The translations under genes and the position numbers were made by a program. The notes under the pieces were generated by a model, which ran no database searches, was not told where the DNA came from, and saw nothing but the letters and a program-made list of their open reading frames with translations. DNA of 64,000 nucleotides from Phytophthora hibernalis (taxonomy: Eukaryota; Oomycota; Peronosporomycetes; Peronosporales; Peronosporaceae), in NCBI GenBank assembly GCA_012656075.1, contig JAAKBF010000390.1, positions 744,001 to 808,000 of the forward strand, read 5' to 3'. Below, piece after piece: positions 44,158-54,626 of the stretch; the stretch's first letter is position 1; every line of letters begins with the position of its first letter.

Positions 44158-45985
44158 ATGGTCCATCCGTCGCGTCTTCTCAGCGACGCCACCGCGTCAG
44201 CTCTCCGTGCCATCGCTCCGAATGATGAGGTAGGCTGCTCCACCTTCATCACCTCGACATCTTGCACTCTTCCTGACTCTTCGTTCCATCTTCCTTCAAT
44301 ACCACAGGTGCGATCACCAGAGCCTGCCGTGTGGCTCCCGCCCAACTTCCACAGGGTGAGGCTGAGCTCATCGTCGACCTGCGTAACGAAGTGGCAGAGC
44401 TCAAGGCTCGACTTGCCGACACCGAGGACCGTCTCCATGCAGAGACGCGAGAACGCGAGCTGTTCGAGCGTTTCAGCATGCAAGCTACCAGCGACGAGAG
44501 TCGTACTCGTGACTCTCTGGATAGCCTCCGTCAGTCGCACATCGCTCTCAAGGACGAGCATGAACAAGCGGTAGCACAACTGCGCCAAGCCAACACTGCC
44601 ATCGCCGACCATGACCACATTGTGGGGCTCTGGGCGTCTCGCGCGACCACGGCCGAGGCTTCGGCGTCGTCGACACAGCGAGGATTGTGAGCGTTTCAAG
44701 GCAGGCATGGTGGCGTATACCGAGAAAGTGGCTAAACGTCGGGCTGCTCTCGAGGCTTCCGACCAAGTCTCGGTCGGTGCCGTTTCTCCACAGGTCCAAG
44801 CTCTCGAAGCTCAGGTCGCGAGCTTGAAGCAGGCGAACTCTATTCTGCGTCGCCACGCTGCTCTCCACGAGCTCGATGTCGACAGGTTGTTGCTTGCTTC
44901 TGCTGGTACGTTCCACTCGTCTCTTATCGTTTCTTCCTGCACCTTCAGTCTTCTAAGTTCTTTAACCCTCGTTCAGGTATCACTGCGGATAACATCGACT
45001 GGGAGTTGCTCGGACTTTCTCCTCCGAGCATCACGTCGAAACGTGGTCGGAGCGAGTCTTCGGAGACCTCGGAGGACGAGGATCAAGAGCCCAAGGCCTC
45101 GGATCCGGGGTCCAAGCCTCCAGCGCAGGCAGCGTCGACTGCGGGGAATGCCTCCGAGGATTCGGATGACCTGCCGCTCATTCCGTCGGTATCCCAGCGT
45201 CGAAGGAATCGGCGCACGCGTCTCCGGCAGCACGCATCCCAAGCTCTGCCGCCGCAGGCGACGCCGACGCATCCTCCACACGTTCCATCGGGGCCGCCAA
45301 AGTCGACCCTTCCGGCTAGCAAGCGGTTGGGTCGTCCCTCTAAGCGTTTGGGTGCCTCAGCTCGCGGACACACGCCCAAACCTTCGGTCAGTACTCCATC
45401 ACCTCTCCAGGCGTCTGGGCTTCCTGCGGGATCGCCACCGAGCTCCTCGGTGAGTTCATCGCCGGAGTCGCCTACGCCATCGCCTCCTGCAGGGTCTCCA
45501 CCGAGTCCTTCGCCTGGGTTTTCACCGAGTCCTCCGCCTGGATCTCCACCGAGTCCTCCGCCTGATCCCCACCGAGTCCTCCGCCCGGATCTCCACCGAG
45601 TCCTCCGCCTGGATCTCCACCGGCCTCCGGACCCTCGGTGCCATCGACCCCGGCCGAAGTCATTGACTTGTCGGGCGATGAGGTAGATACCGATCCTCGG
45701 ACGGACACGATCATCGCTTATGGATCGTTTTCCTCCGCTGTCACTTCGCCGGCTCGTCGTGATGGTCGGCCCACCCGCGGCGCGTCGGTATTGGCTAATT
45801 TGCGATCCCAGAGGGAACTGGAGACTCTGGAGGCGTCCGATGACTTCATCATCGGCTCCCCGTCATCGTCCGAGTTCTCTCCGACCTCGGGGTCGCCGCC
45901 ACCAGTGTCGTCGGCCTCGGTCGTGACTCCGCTTACTCCGACTCCACCGAGCGTGCCGGCTGTTCCTGTACCGCAGGTCTGGTAG
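44158..45985 (+). CDS. Repeat-associated coiled-coil/Pro-rich protein with two introns
   Basis: Exon 1 is MVHPSRLLSDATASALRAIAPNDE. The intron starts at GTAGGC (about 44230) and ends in ACCACAG (about 44308). Exon 2 is a coiled coil (LIVDLRNEVAELKARLADTE, HETRERELFERFS region, LRQSHIALKDEHEQAVAQLR). Next, in a shifted frame, come GMVAYTEKVAKRRAALEASDQ and QVQALEAQVASLKQANSILRR. A second intron (about 44906-44976, GTACGT...GTTCAG) leads into LSPPSITSKRGRSESSETSE and then a long Ser/Pro repeat tract (SPPAGSPPSPSPGFSPSPPP). After another shift the C-terminus reads TPAEVIDLSGDEVDTDPRTD...SVPAVPVPQVW. I believe this belongs to a high-copy Phytophthora family linked to retroelements. Its function is unknown; a gag-like structural role is possible. 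Confidence 0.5.
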
Positions 45986-46009
45986 TCTTTCATATGGAGA
46001 CCAAAGGAC

Positions 46010-48090
46010 GAATATGGGTCTCGTCATGAGTGACGGATCTAAGGAAACGAGAGCAAGGAGATGGACATGAGTTACGTGAGCAGCGCCAAGAACCACCCTT
46101 GACTTTCTTTCTTTTGCGAGACATTTTGCCTGGATGACTTTGGGCAAACTGCAAATGAGCAATGGCAAGGGCTGCACAGATGAGAGTTAATTGAGCTGTG
46201 AGCTCTAGCTGGCGCCTCTGCTTCGAGCAAGCATGCGGAGCAGCAGCCTGCTACCAGTGGGTATTATTAACAGTCAGTCTTACTGTATAACCTGGTGGTC
46301 GCCGTGGATGGATTGGTTCGAACAGAATCGGACGCCGTTCATCACGTCGAGTTCGCCAACGACGACGCCAGCGCGACACGCAGCAGCCGGTGCCGCTCCC
46401 CGAACCACGCGGCCAGAGCCAGATGCGTCGAACCAAGTTCTGCAGTCACGAACACTTTCCTACAGTGTACACTACGCAAGACGATGGCAATGAGGGCAAC
46501 AGGGTATTAAATTGAAGGATCGGTGCGACTTCGGGTGTGTCCAAGGGCAGCGGTCGCAAGCGATTTGCGTGGTCAAGAGCAGCGCGTTCATGTCGTGACT
46601 CGCCAGCGAATTACCACAAGGAGCGAAATCGAAACCTTTGGTAGATTACGCACCTCTCAGTATCTGAGAGGTAGGTAGGACAGTCACAGGTGGTGAGCAG
46701 CCACATATCACCTGTAACTGCGTGGTGCCATTCTCACTTTTCCGACACACCGACACCAGACCTTCCAACTAATAAGCGCCTGATCCCGATGGACCGCGTC
46801 TCGAACATCTTCGCGCGCGTCGAGCTAGGCCGAGCGACGCATGCTCTCACGTCTGACGTGATCGGGCACGTGCTGCCACGAGCGACCGTCGGTGGTGACA
46901 GAGTATTCATGGAGGCGCAAATGCGTCTACCACTAACCCCAAAGGCGAGGGCAACTACAAGCCTCGCATCCATAGCGCCACAGCAGACACCTCTCAACTA
47001 CCAGATGGAGGCATCGCTCGCTCAGCGGACGAGCGACGTGCTTGATCGCACGACCAAGCACACGAATTCAGACTCGAACCAAGCATTCTCATCGATGGAG
47101 CTTAAGACCGCGAAGCCTCCAGTAGGTCCGTTTGCTTGCTCAACCCCAACCCAGCCACTTCCGCCGCTGACAGCTACATCCCGGACGGTGCCTTCCATCA
47201 CAACGATTTATAGTGCTGGATCAACTGTGGTAAAGCCCAAGCGCAAGCGTATTCGCATCAAGACGGCCCGCCGACGCGACCAGTGCCGCGCGAACCAGGC
47301 TCGCTACAGGAAGAAACAATCAGAGCAGTCGAAGGGCCTTGAGACCATCGTAGATCAGCTTCAGCGTGAGGTCCCGATTTTGGAGATGCAGCACAACCGC
47401 CTCTTTTCAAACGCCAAGTCGAGCGCGTGGTATATAGTGGTTGAATACTTCCACCTCTTTCGCAACGGAACGCGATCTTGCGACCAGGTATCCTCCGGCC
47501 CAGAAGCCTGGCTCCAAAGTCCGAAGCACTGCAGCAGCTTGTGTTCTTGCAGACGTCCGTGTCAAACGATGTGGTGCTGGGAGAGCGGCGAGGTGTGGAC
47601 GCGCTCGTGGAGCAGTGGAAACGGTACACGAGGTACTTCGACGACCTGCAGTTCCAGTTGAAACACATGACTAGAGTCTCCGATGAATTTACCACAGCCA
47701 CCGGTTCCCTCAATGTGACGGTCTCGGACTCGACAATGGAGAACGTATTCCCAAACTTACTGAGAGGTGACGGGGGCTGGTACAACACAGGCCAAGAAGA
47801 CAAGTCCGCCATGTTGAGGTCGAAGCTGCTGGGCCAGCGTCTGTATCTCCCGTGCCGACTCCGCTTTGAATGGGACGAAGCGAGCAAGCGAGTGGTGCGA
47901 TTGGAGACTACAGTCGACTTTCTACCCTCGCTTCTCCAGTTGCTGGGGGCGGTCGACGATGCATCCTTCGTGTTGGAACATGCATTCATAGCGCAGGACG
48001 GTGCTATCGGCGAGATGGTGACGTCAACTGTAAACCCGTAAAGTGTACCGGTATACATGTACGTTTAAAAGGTGAGGTTCGCGCTTGCTA
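46010..48090 (+). repeat. Segmental duplication, copy 2
   Basis: Paralogue of 20750-22600, in the same orientation. The copies are 25 kb apart. After the bZIP stop codon the similarity fades: copy 1 is followed by the thioesterase pseudogene and copy 2 is not. Confidence 0.85.
46789..48041 (+). CDS. bZIP transcription factor, oomycete Cys-type, copy 2
   Basis: The layout is the same as copy 1: MDRVSNIFARVELGR start, KPKRKRIRIKTARRR, basic region with QCRANQARYRKK, zipper, conserved C-terminal domain ending VTSTVNP. The basic region and zipper are identical to copy 1. The N-terminal Pro/Thr region differs and is longer (QMRLPLTPKARATTS). The only frame break is near 47516, where copy 1 has CCAAAAG and this copy CCAAAG: a direct, paralogue-supported single-base deletion in an A run. 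C-terminal differences are few (for example KHMTRVSDEF against EYMTRVFDDF), which suggests recent duplication or conversion. Confidence 0.8.
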
Positions 48091-49044
48091 GTTTAGAAAA
48101 CACGAATGGGGGTATTAGGTTAAGATCCAGCTAATATCTAAACAACTCCAACTGCTGGGTCTTACATCAACAAACGTTAGAGTATTGATTTGAATAGCCT
48201 GCGTACAGCAGATTGGGAGGCGCTCGCCGTCTTGCCCATGAAGGGGATGCGTGTTTTTAAAGCTAAAACTGATCTCAAGGCTGACCGATTACTTCAAATG
48301 AGGGTAATCACTAGGATTATTCGTGCCTGGAGGGTTTCGTGCGCCGATTGTGTTTAGAAGCCATTCGGTACAGGAGAAAACGTACCTAAAAATGCACCTA
48401 AAATGCACTAAAAGTCGTAATGTAAATTACCCGATTTGGATAATTTGCTCTAAAATCGGCCTAAATTACCACCAGGTAATTTACCATTCAGTACGTTTTT
48501 CCGGCATCAGCCATTCCGTTCGTCAAGTCGACTAAGTTGCAACTGTTGATGATCCATGATTTGTTTGCTGTATCAATTCGGTTTATAGAGCCAACTTCTA
48601 ATTGAACATTCTAAGCTTAGTGTAAGGTTGGGAATCTCCAAGTGAATCCGTTTTCAGCTCGAACTGATTCAGACTCTGAAATGTTGTTCGCTTTGCCAGA
48701 CTTCAGAGAGATTTAGATTCTGAATCATTTCTTTTTCAGTAAGGTACATGTACATTGGTGTCACTTAGCTCTACCTATTAGGTAGTACCTAACGACTTCC
48801 TGTCTGTTGTAGCTACTGTATCGTCCACTGGCCAACATAGACTCTGAAGCAGACGGGGTTGTGACCCGTATAGCAGAAACTCGCCAGTTGGACATTATTG
48901 TCGACAATGGAGTGAAATACGAATACGAACTCATGGCAAACATTGCAGTGAAACAAGAAGACAATTACATGTATCGGATGCTTCTTCATATTTTCAAAAC
49001 ATAGTGGACCGTAGTTGATTGTATTTTCTTGTGATAGGCCCACG
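48091..49044. other. AT-rich intergenic with weak inverted-repeat traces
   Basis: No supported gene. Around 48355-48515 short inverted matches (CCATTCGGTAC...GAAAACGTAC and CATTCAGTACGTTTTTCC) hint at a MITE remnant with AATTACC motifs inside. The pair is too short to delimit. Confidence 0.3.
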
Positions 49045-49530
49045 TTATCGAGGACAATTGGGGGTCGGATGCATCACCCTCAGCAGTCTCTGGTTCTCCA
49101 GGTCATTCACAGCTTCTCCTCGCAATTCATTGGCCCCATAATGCGGCTGCCGCAGAAGCCACTCCCAGTTATTTATTACTCGTAGTAATTGTTTTTGCTG
49201 TTTTTGCTGCTTTTGCGCGTGCCAGTGTCGCCAAGCGCTTCTCCAGCGGAATCCCCGCCCCATATGTTGCAGGTAGGCGAAAGCATCAAGCTTGGACTTC
49301 CCTTTAATGCCCATTTGCAGCGCGATATCATCCACCTTTGCGATAGCGTTGAAGGATCGTTCTTCGTTGCCTTCATCGTCAATCTTGCCACGTCTTAGAA
49401 ATCTTGGGTGCTCGATCTGAGCAGCCATTTTCGAGAGTTGGGACTGTTCCATATCCGTGACTGCCGAGACTTCACCAATGCTTACGAGGAGGGTGGTTGT
49501 GGCAACCAGCACAACGTTGTACACACGCAT
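49045..49530 (-). CDS. RxLR-dEER effector, apparently intact
   Basis: 161 residues starting at ATG 49530; the ORF extends upstream but the initiator and signal peptide both favour this Met. The signal peptide is MRVYNVVLVATTTLLVSIGE (to about residue 23). RFLR is at residues 43-46 and EER at 56-58, with the typical acidic spacer. The C-terminal domain is basic, with aromatic residues (GRGFRWRSAWRHW), a Gln/Lys run and a Trp pair (NNWEWLL), and could be a single WY-like helical unit. RxLR effectors are delivered into plant cells to alter immunity; no specific target can be read from the sequence. The gene stands alone in repeat-rich DNA, as these effectors often do. No frame break is seen. Confidence 0.85.
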   Translation of the reverse strand: MRVYNVVLVATTTLLVSIGEVSAVTDMEQSQLSKMAAQIEHPRFLRRGKIDDEGNEERSFNAIAKVDDIALQMGIKGKSKLDAFAYLQHMGRGFRWRSAWRHWHAQKQQKQQKQLLRVINNWEWLLRQPHYGANELRGEAVNDLENQRLLRVMHPTPNCPR

Positions 49531-49580
49531 GGTTAATCTTGAGCAGTGCGCTTGGGTTGGTTGATTGGGTTGGTCGTACG

Positions 49581-49599
49581 AAGTGAATCGGGAATGAGC
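49581..49599 (-). promoter_or_regulatory. Inr/FPR core promoter of the RxLR effector
   Basis: On the minus strand GCTCATTCCCGATTCACTT lies about 55 bases before ATG 49530. GCTCATTYY is the canonical oomycete initiator, and the following GATTCAC is a weaker FPR-like block. Confidence 0.6.
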
Positions 49600-49901
49600 T
49601 TGAGTGTGCTGCTCACTGCGTGGACTCCGGATCTGGTCCAGGACTTCCACTTTGGAAGCAGATGCTTATTAATCTTCCCCAATGGTGAAAATTAACAAGG
49701 TGGCATGATGCTACAGCGTATCCTCGCATACAAAGCTAGTTTCGGGATTCTGAACTGCGTAATCATTTTGGATCGTAATCATGTCACAGAACTGGACAGT
49801 CCTGTAAAATACACGCCATTTTTTGCAACACCGCTTGCAGCTCTTTTTTAAATTGGCTAATGCTAACAGCGTGGAGCTCTAACTTAGAGAATTGTGAGCC
49901 G

Positions 49902-50022
49902 CCTAAGAACTCCCACTCGTTTTGATGCACTTCCTAACTGGTATTACTTAGACTCTACTGGTATTACTTAGACTCTAGTAATACCAGTAGGAAGTGCATC
50001 AAAACGAGTGTGGAGTTCTTAG
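49902..50022. repeat. Hairpin-forming MITE-like repeat
   Basis: Arms of about 46 bp (49902-49948 and 49977-50022) are near-perfect reverse complements, starting CCTAAGAACTCC. The loop contains a tandem pair of GGTATTACTTAGACTCTA. At 121 bp it is a candidate miniature element or foldback. Confidence 0.7.
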
Positions 50023-50267
50023 GTAACTCCCATGAAAGCTACCAATGACTGTAAATGCTACAATTATGCCGCGCAAACCCTTTTATGTCGACTCTGCGGG
50101 AGCCAAAAAAACTGCTCGCTCTGCGTCGTGCTAAGCCCTCCAACTGCATCAACGACTGCTTTGGAGCAGGCTCGTAGCAGTAGCCAGGGTCACACCTAGC
50201 TCGGCTTAGGGTTGTCACCGCTCTCAGGGTTTTCAAGGGTGAGGCTCGGGTGTAGTTTTCCTGTCGG

Positions 50268-50421
50268 CATCTCCGACTTTCATGATTTGAAGCAAGATGA
50301 CATCCGTCCTCCAGGCGACTTCACAGTTTATACGATGTAGAAAAAGACTCTAAATCATACATAACCTCCACAAATAATAAGTTTCAGTAGACTCGTTTTG
50401 TACCACTAGCACGAGCCATAC
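50268..50421 (+). repeat. Dispersed repeat A, copy 2
   Basis: Inverted copy of 19482-19642 (CATCTCCGACTTTCATGATT start). Confidence 0.7.
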
Positions 50422-50950
50422 TATAAAGGGATTTCGCACTTCTAGAACTAATATAAATTATAGAGATCGAATGGCATGGTGCATCTCCGCGTCTAACTCT
50501 TCACGTCATCAGTATTTAATCGTCGCGCCAGTAGAAAATGTACATGTAGCTTATTCGTACGTCTGGCTTCATTCGAAGCGACATAAAAACGGAACCTCGC
50601 TTTAGCTTTTGTTAGATCATTACGGTGAGGTGGGATCCCTTCTCTTGAGGCGACTCTTCAGCTTTCGCTTTGACCGAGCCCCTTCAGAGTCCTTAAACAC
50701 AAGTAAAATTCGTTAGTTTTGGCCCCGGGAACGAAGATTGATCCCATAAGATTATAAGGGTGGACCCAATTACAGTATTTTGCCACAATAAAGAGTGCCT
50801 GATATATATACAAGTTAGAAGGTAATTCATTTACATGTATAAGGACAGATCAGTACATAGATAAAAAGGGGCTCGGTAGCAGCCTCATATAATACAAAAG
50901 TTATAGGTTTTGGATTGTTCTTTATTGAGGCAAAAGACTGTATAGCAAAT
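50422..50950. other. No gene recognised
   Basis: Low-complexity AT-rich DNA between repeats A and B. It may be the interior of the same decayed element. Confidence 0.3.
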
Positions 50951-51034
50951 ACGGATCTTTAAACCGCAGGCGTTGTTTCGGCCTGCCGAGCGAGTTCTCT
51001 TTCACCCTTTATCCCGGGGATTGTACCACTAGTC
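50951..51034 (+). repeat. Dispersed repeat B, copy 2
   Basis: Direct copy of 19665-19757, slightly shorter. Confidence 0.7.
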
Positions 51035-51196
51035 AGTTCCTAATAGTATTTAGGGATTTCAAACTAGTACGTAAAAAGTCCGGATGACATTCAGTGATGT
51101 CGAGTAAAAGAACGATCAGTATACTGATTAAGGTTAAAATAAGGCGTTACTCAAATTTGTTTCGTGGCGGTCCCTGATGAGTTCTCATTCCAGCTT

Positions 51197-51500
51197 GGAT
51201 CATTATCAAGAAAGGCCCCAAATCCATCACACATTATCAAAACGGACCCCAACGCTACTTTGAGAAGCAAGGTAGACTTAATGAAGTAAAGCGTGTACTT
51301 ATTACAAAGTCATGCATTACACCATCAACCTTTCACTACACCATTGCAGGCACAGCGACGAGCGGGACCTCAGCAACGCATGCATCTACATCTCGCCTAG
51401 AAGCTTGTAACAATATGACAGGGCAGGATCCTACAATGTATTACCGCTGATGATATCGATTCCTGCAGGCGCGTCAACAGGAACACGGTTTGGGCACTTG
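51197..51500 (+). repeat. Left terminal inverted repeat of the giant element
   Basis: Pairs with 59825-60099. Shared landmarks include CCCCAAATCCATCACAC, TAATGAAGTAA, CACTACACCATTGCAG and ACCGCTGATGATATC. The minus strand here encodes LYTCSLCGGLKVTTQPSA, a zinc-knuckle segment matching the 23.2-kb element's ORF. Confidence 0.75.
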
Positions 51501-51669
51501 GCTGCGTTGTGACCTTCAGCCCTCCACACAGACTGCATGTGTATAGGTTTCTTTTCCACAATACAAGATTCCACGGGGCAAACTCGTACGTGTTGTCCTC
51601 ACCGCCCATGTTTGAGGGCGCGCTGAGCGGCCCCAATTAAAATGCTTTCCGGGAACTCAAGCTTGGAGT

Positions 51670-52500
51670 TCAAATCAACTTGCGGGCGAGCCCGACGGTG
51701 GCCTGGTCAGCCAGCACTGGATACGTCTCAAAGCAATTGGTCATCCATCTTCCAAGTAGTTTGATAGAGATACCGTCTGCTTTCCCGTTCAGTAGTGCTG
51801 TAGTGCCGCCAATCCGGATTGAATGCGACGAGTAATTGACTGGAGGCACTTCAATACTCGAAGTTAGCGCTTTAAACGACCGCACCACCTCTGTCGTGTT
51901 CAGATCCGCGCAGAGATGCACTTTTACACTGCAAATCTTTCCTTGCCTGTTTGATGTGCTTCAGTGCTTCTTTTGGACAAAGGTGAGTCACCGGTTGTGT
52001 GCATCGTTCGCCACGCGCCACGTCCATATTGATCGTTCTTGCCTCCGGCTAATCCAATGGTGACCGACGTCGCTGCTTGAAATGAACAGGGTACTCCATG
52101 AGAAAAACGCGTTGGTCGCCTTAAGGCTGTACGCATGACGATGCCCTCCGACTTGCAAGTACTCGGATCGTCGCAAAAGGAAGAAGTTGATCAACAGGAC
52201 GGAACCCCATAAGAGTCGGTTGTGGGGATGTGAGAAACGAAGGCGCCGGTACAGCAGAAGAAGGAATGCCGGACGATGGGCTGCTTCTTCGATACCGGAT
52301 CCGACAGTTTTGATTCCCGCATGATAATCTCCAGGTCTGGAGTGGGCCTGATCTCCATACTCAAATGACGTCGATGGTACCAACGAATACTGGATAGCTT
52401 CAACTCGATCGTGCTATACTGGTTTCCGTATTTTCCATTCCACCCGTATCGCCAACAATAAATTGCAAACAATCCGAGCTTTGTGTTTGCTGCTGCCATG
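51670..52500 (-). pseudogene. Tyrosine recombinase of the Ngaro/DIRS-type element
   Basis: From high to low: a core-binding domain (RMMQWSEWRNADMAAANTK, LFAIYCWRYGWNGKYGN), then LLINFFLLRRSEYLQVGG (first catalytic Arg region), and in a third frame NYSSHSIRIGGTTALLNG (HxxR), IKLLGRWM and FETYPVLA (candidate catalytic Tyr), ending at the stop at 51670. It lies directly downstream of RNase H, as in Ngaro/DIRS-order elements. Two frame changes are needed. Confidence 0.75.
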
Positions 52501-53180
52501 TCCGCGTTCCTCCACTCCGACCACTGCATCATCCGTGAAGCCGGCACCAATGCAACCAACGGCTTTGGTATTTTAGGAAGTAGACCCGGCAATGGCGTGT
52601 CCGCGTAGCACTTCTCCCAGAGCCGACAAAGATCGTTGTAAGGCGCTCGAACGGGAATCTGCGTCCATCCATATGATAGGTTCGTCCATGTTAAATACAG
52701 GGGATGATCAGCAGACCAGGCTCGCGACCACGCGTCGGCCATCACATTCTGCACGCCAGGCACGTGCTGGGCAGTGCAAACGAGGAAATACTGAAATTCA
52801 GCCAGTGACAACAGCCTATTGTAAAGCTGTGCTCGAGGTTGGTGACTGGCACGTCGCTGCGTCCAGGACACAACACTCGTGTTATCAATCCAAAAACATA
52901 CGGGAATCGGCGTTTGCGTGTAGAATTTTGACCATATCGGGCTCCACAAAAGAGCAGCAAGTACACCACTTTGTAATCCGCGCACATTGGTTGAATTGTC
53001 AGACTTGTCCGTCGCGAAGGTTTTCTGAGTGGCTTTCGTAAACGCACTCAGATGTACTGGCGAAACTGGGGCTCTAGTAGAGTCCCTCGTCTGATGCGTC
53101 CATGTGGACATGCACTGTTGGAGTCGCCACATTGACGAAATGAGCCACCGGAATTCTGTTAAAACGCTGGTGGTGTGCAA
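52501..53180 (-). pseudogene. RNase H of the Ngaro/DIRS-type element
   Basis: STNVRGLQSGVLAALLWSPI, VCFWIDNTSVVSWTQRRAS (the DNTS acidic motif) and HVPGVQNVMADAWSR (terminal motif) mark an RNase H of the DIRS/Ngaro kind. It is continuous in frame with the start of the recombinase. Confidence 0.75.
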
Positions 53181-53259
53181 GAATAGCTCGGAGCCACTTT
53201 AAGTCCTCAACGGCAGTATCATCAAACTTGCGGAGGCCACGCCGACCCACAGTTGCTGC

Positions 53260-54260
53260 CATATCAGATATCCGCTCGCTGGAAGAAGGACCGGGCAGAT
53301 GGGCGACACGTCATGACATGGCGAAGGCTTCCCAGGAGCTGCTGTAGTATATTTTTTGTCGCGACCCTTGCCGTAAGCAGTAGCTTTACCCATTGCTCAG
53401 CCTTCTCGATCTTTTCCAGTGGAATTATCACGTCGCCTCTCCTTGTATCCCAGTGTAAACGCAACGCACGCCCAGATTCACCCCATGCTGTGAATTTGCG
53501 CTCATTAATGGCGAACGGCCCAAGGACTGTAGCCATACCCTTCGAAGTGCAAGGTCAGCCACGAAACACCGAATACCATCATCTACTTCAATACAGGTGT
53601 GGTCATCGCATCAGAATGATCCATCTAGCTGAGGGTGAACGACTGCTGTTGACAGTCCACGCTCGTACAATCCGTTAATGAGCTCGCCAGGTAGGAAGTA
53701 CCAGGCCGGCGACCCGCACCAGCCAAACCCACAAGATAAATCAATCACCAGGAGATCTCCGAGCACGAACGCGAACATGTGTACCTGGTCTGCGCGAATA
53801 GGCACGTGCCTGAATGCACCAGCCACGTCACCAAGCATGATGAGGATCCGACTGTGTGGATACCGTCTTCGAAGATGAAAAATCCTCTTGGCGATGTCTC
53901 GCGGCGGATTGTAAGTGATCGCTGGTAAATTTGAGCGGTCCGTGAAATCGTTGATAGAAGCTTCTTCTGAAAGGAGTAGTTATCGATAATCCTGATGTCA
54001 GGACTGTCGGCTCCTGGCTTGTCGACCACCCCCACCGGAGAAAAACCTCGACCCAGTGATGCAGCATGGTTGCCTTCACTAACAGATAACATCCATCGTC
54101 CTGGCTTTGCGAATATGCCTCAAACTTGAAGAAGGAGGTCTTTAATCGACCCGTGGATGGGTGGGCGTGCTCCCTAGTGTGACGGGCGCCACTCGGGAAC
54201 GGCACCATGAGCCACTACTTCGTTCCATCTCTTCCATGTCTCGCGAGTAGCTGGGCTTGG
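53260..54260 (-). pseudogene. Reverse transcriptase of the Ngaro/DIRS-type element
   Basis: Segments in successive frames read FSPVGVVDKPGADSPDIRII, MLGDVAGAFRHVPIRADQVH (catalytic Asp in GDVAGAF), LSCGFGWCGSPAWYFLPGE (template-grip motif), then a region with DTRRGDVIIPLEKIEKAEQW, and LQQLLGSLRHV (thumb). The second catalytic motif is not clear to me. Several frame changes break the chain, so it is decayed. Confidence 0.7.
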
Positions 54261-54626
54261 TGGTTGTCGGAGCTCGTAGAGATCCTTGTTCGGACGTGAG
54301 TCAATAGCTGTTTGGCCACGAATAAGTCGGAAGAAGTCGGGTATGGATGAATATGATCACTTATCCGACCTTACTTATATTTTGTATTGGGCATGGAGGC
54401 TCATTATCGACCAATGAACGACGTGTATTTAGTTTGAACCAATCAAAAGATTTCGAGTCATTGTTATCAGCCAATCAGAATGTGGAAGATGTGGTAGGTC
54501 CTCTAAGCCAGCCATTCCGACGTATCGGGTCGGAGGGACACGAAAACTATGTGTATCTCTATACATTGATGTAGTGACGAGCATATCATTTGCATATTTG
54601 CATTCTATCCGACGCATCCGACCAGG

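Noticed and set aside
43380..46010. A complete LTR retrotransposon
   Set aside because: No second LTR copy, primer-binding site or pol genes could be found around the 44.2-kb ORF.
47258..48058. 266-residue minus-strand ORF (and its partner at 21907-22536)
   Set aside because: Exact antisense of the two bZIP genes; present in both copies only because the sense strand is conserved.
49531..49650. Extended N-terminus of the RxLR ORF
   Set aside because: It lies upstream of or across the initiator motif, and the signal peptide starts at Met 49530.
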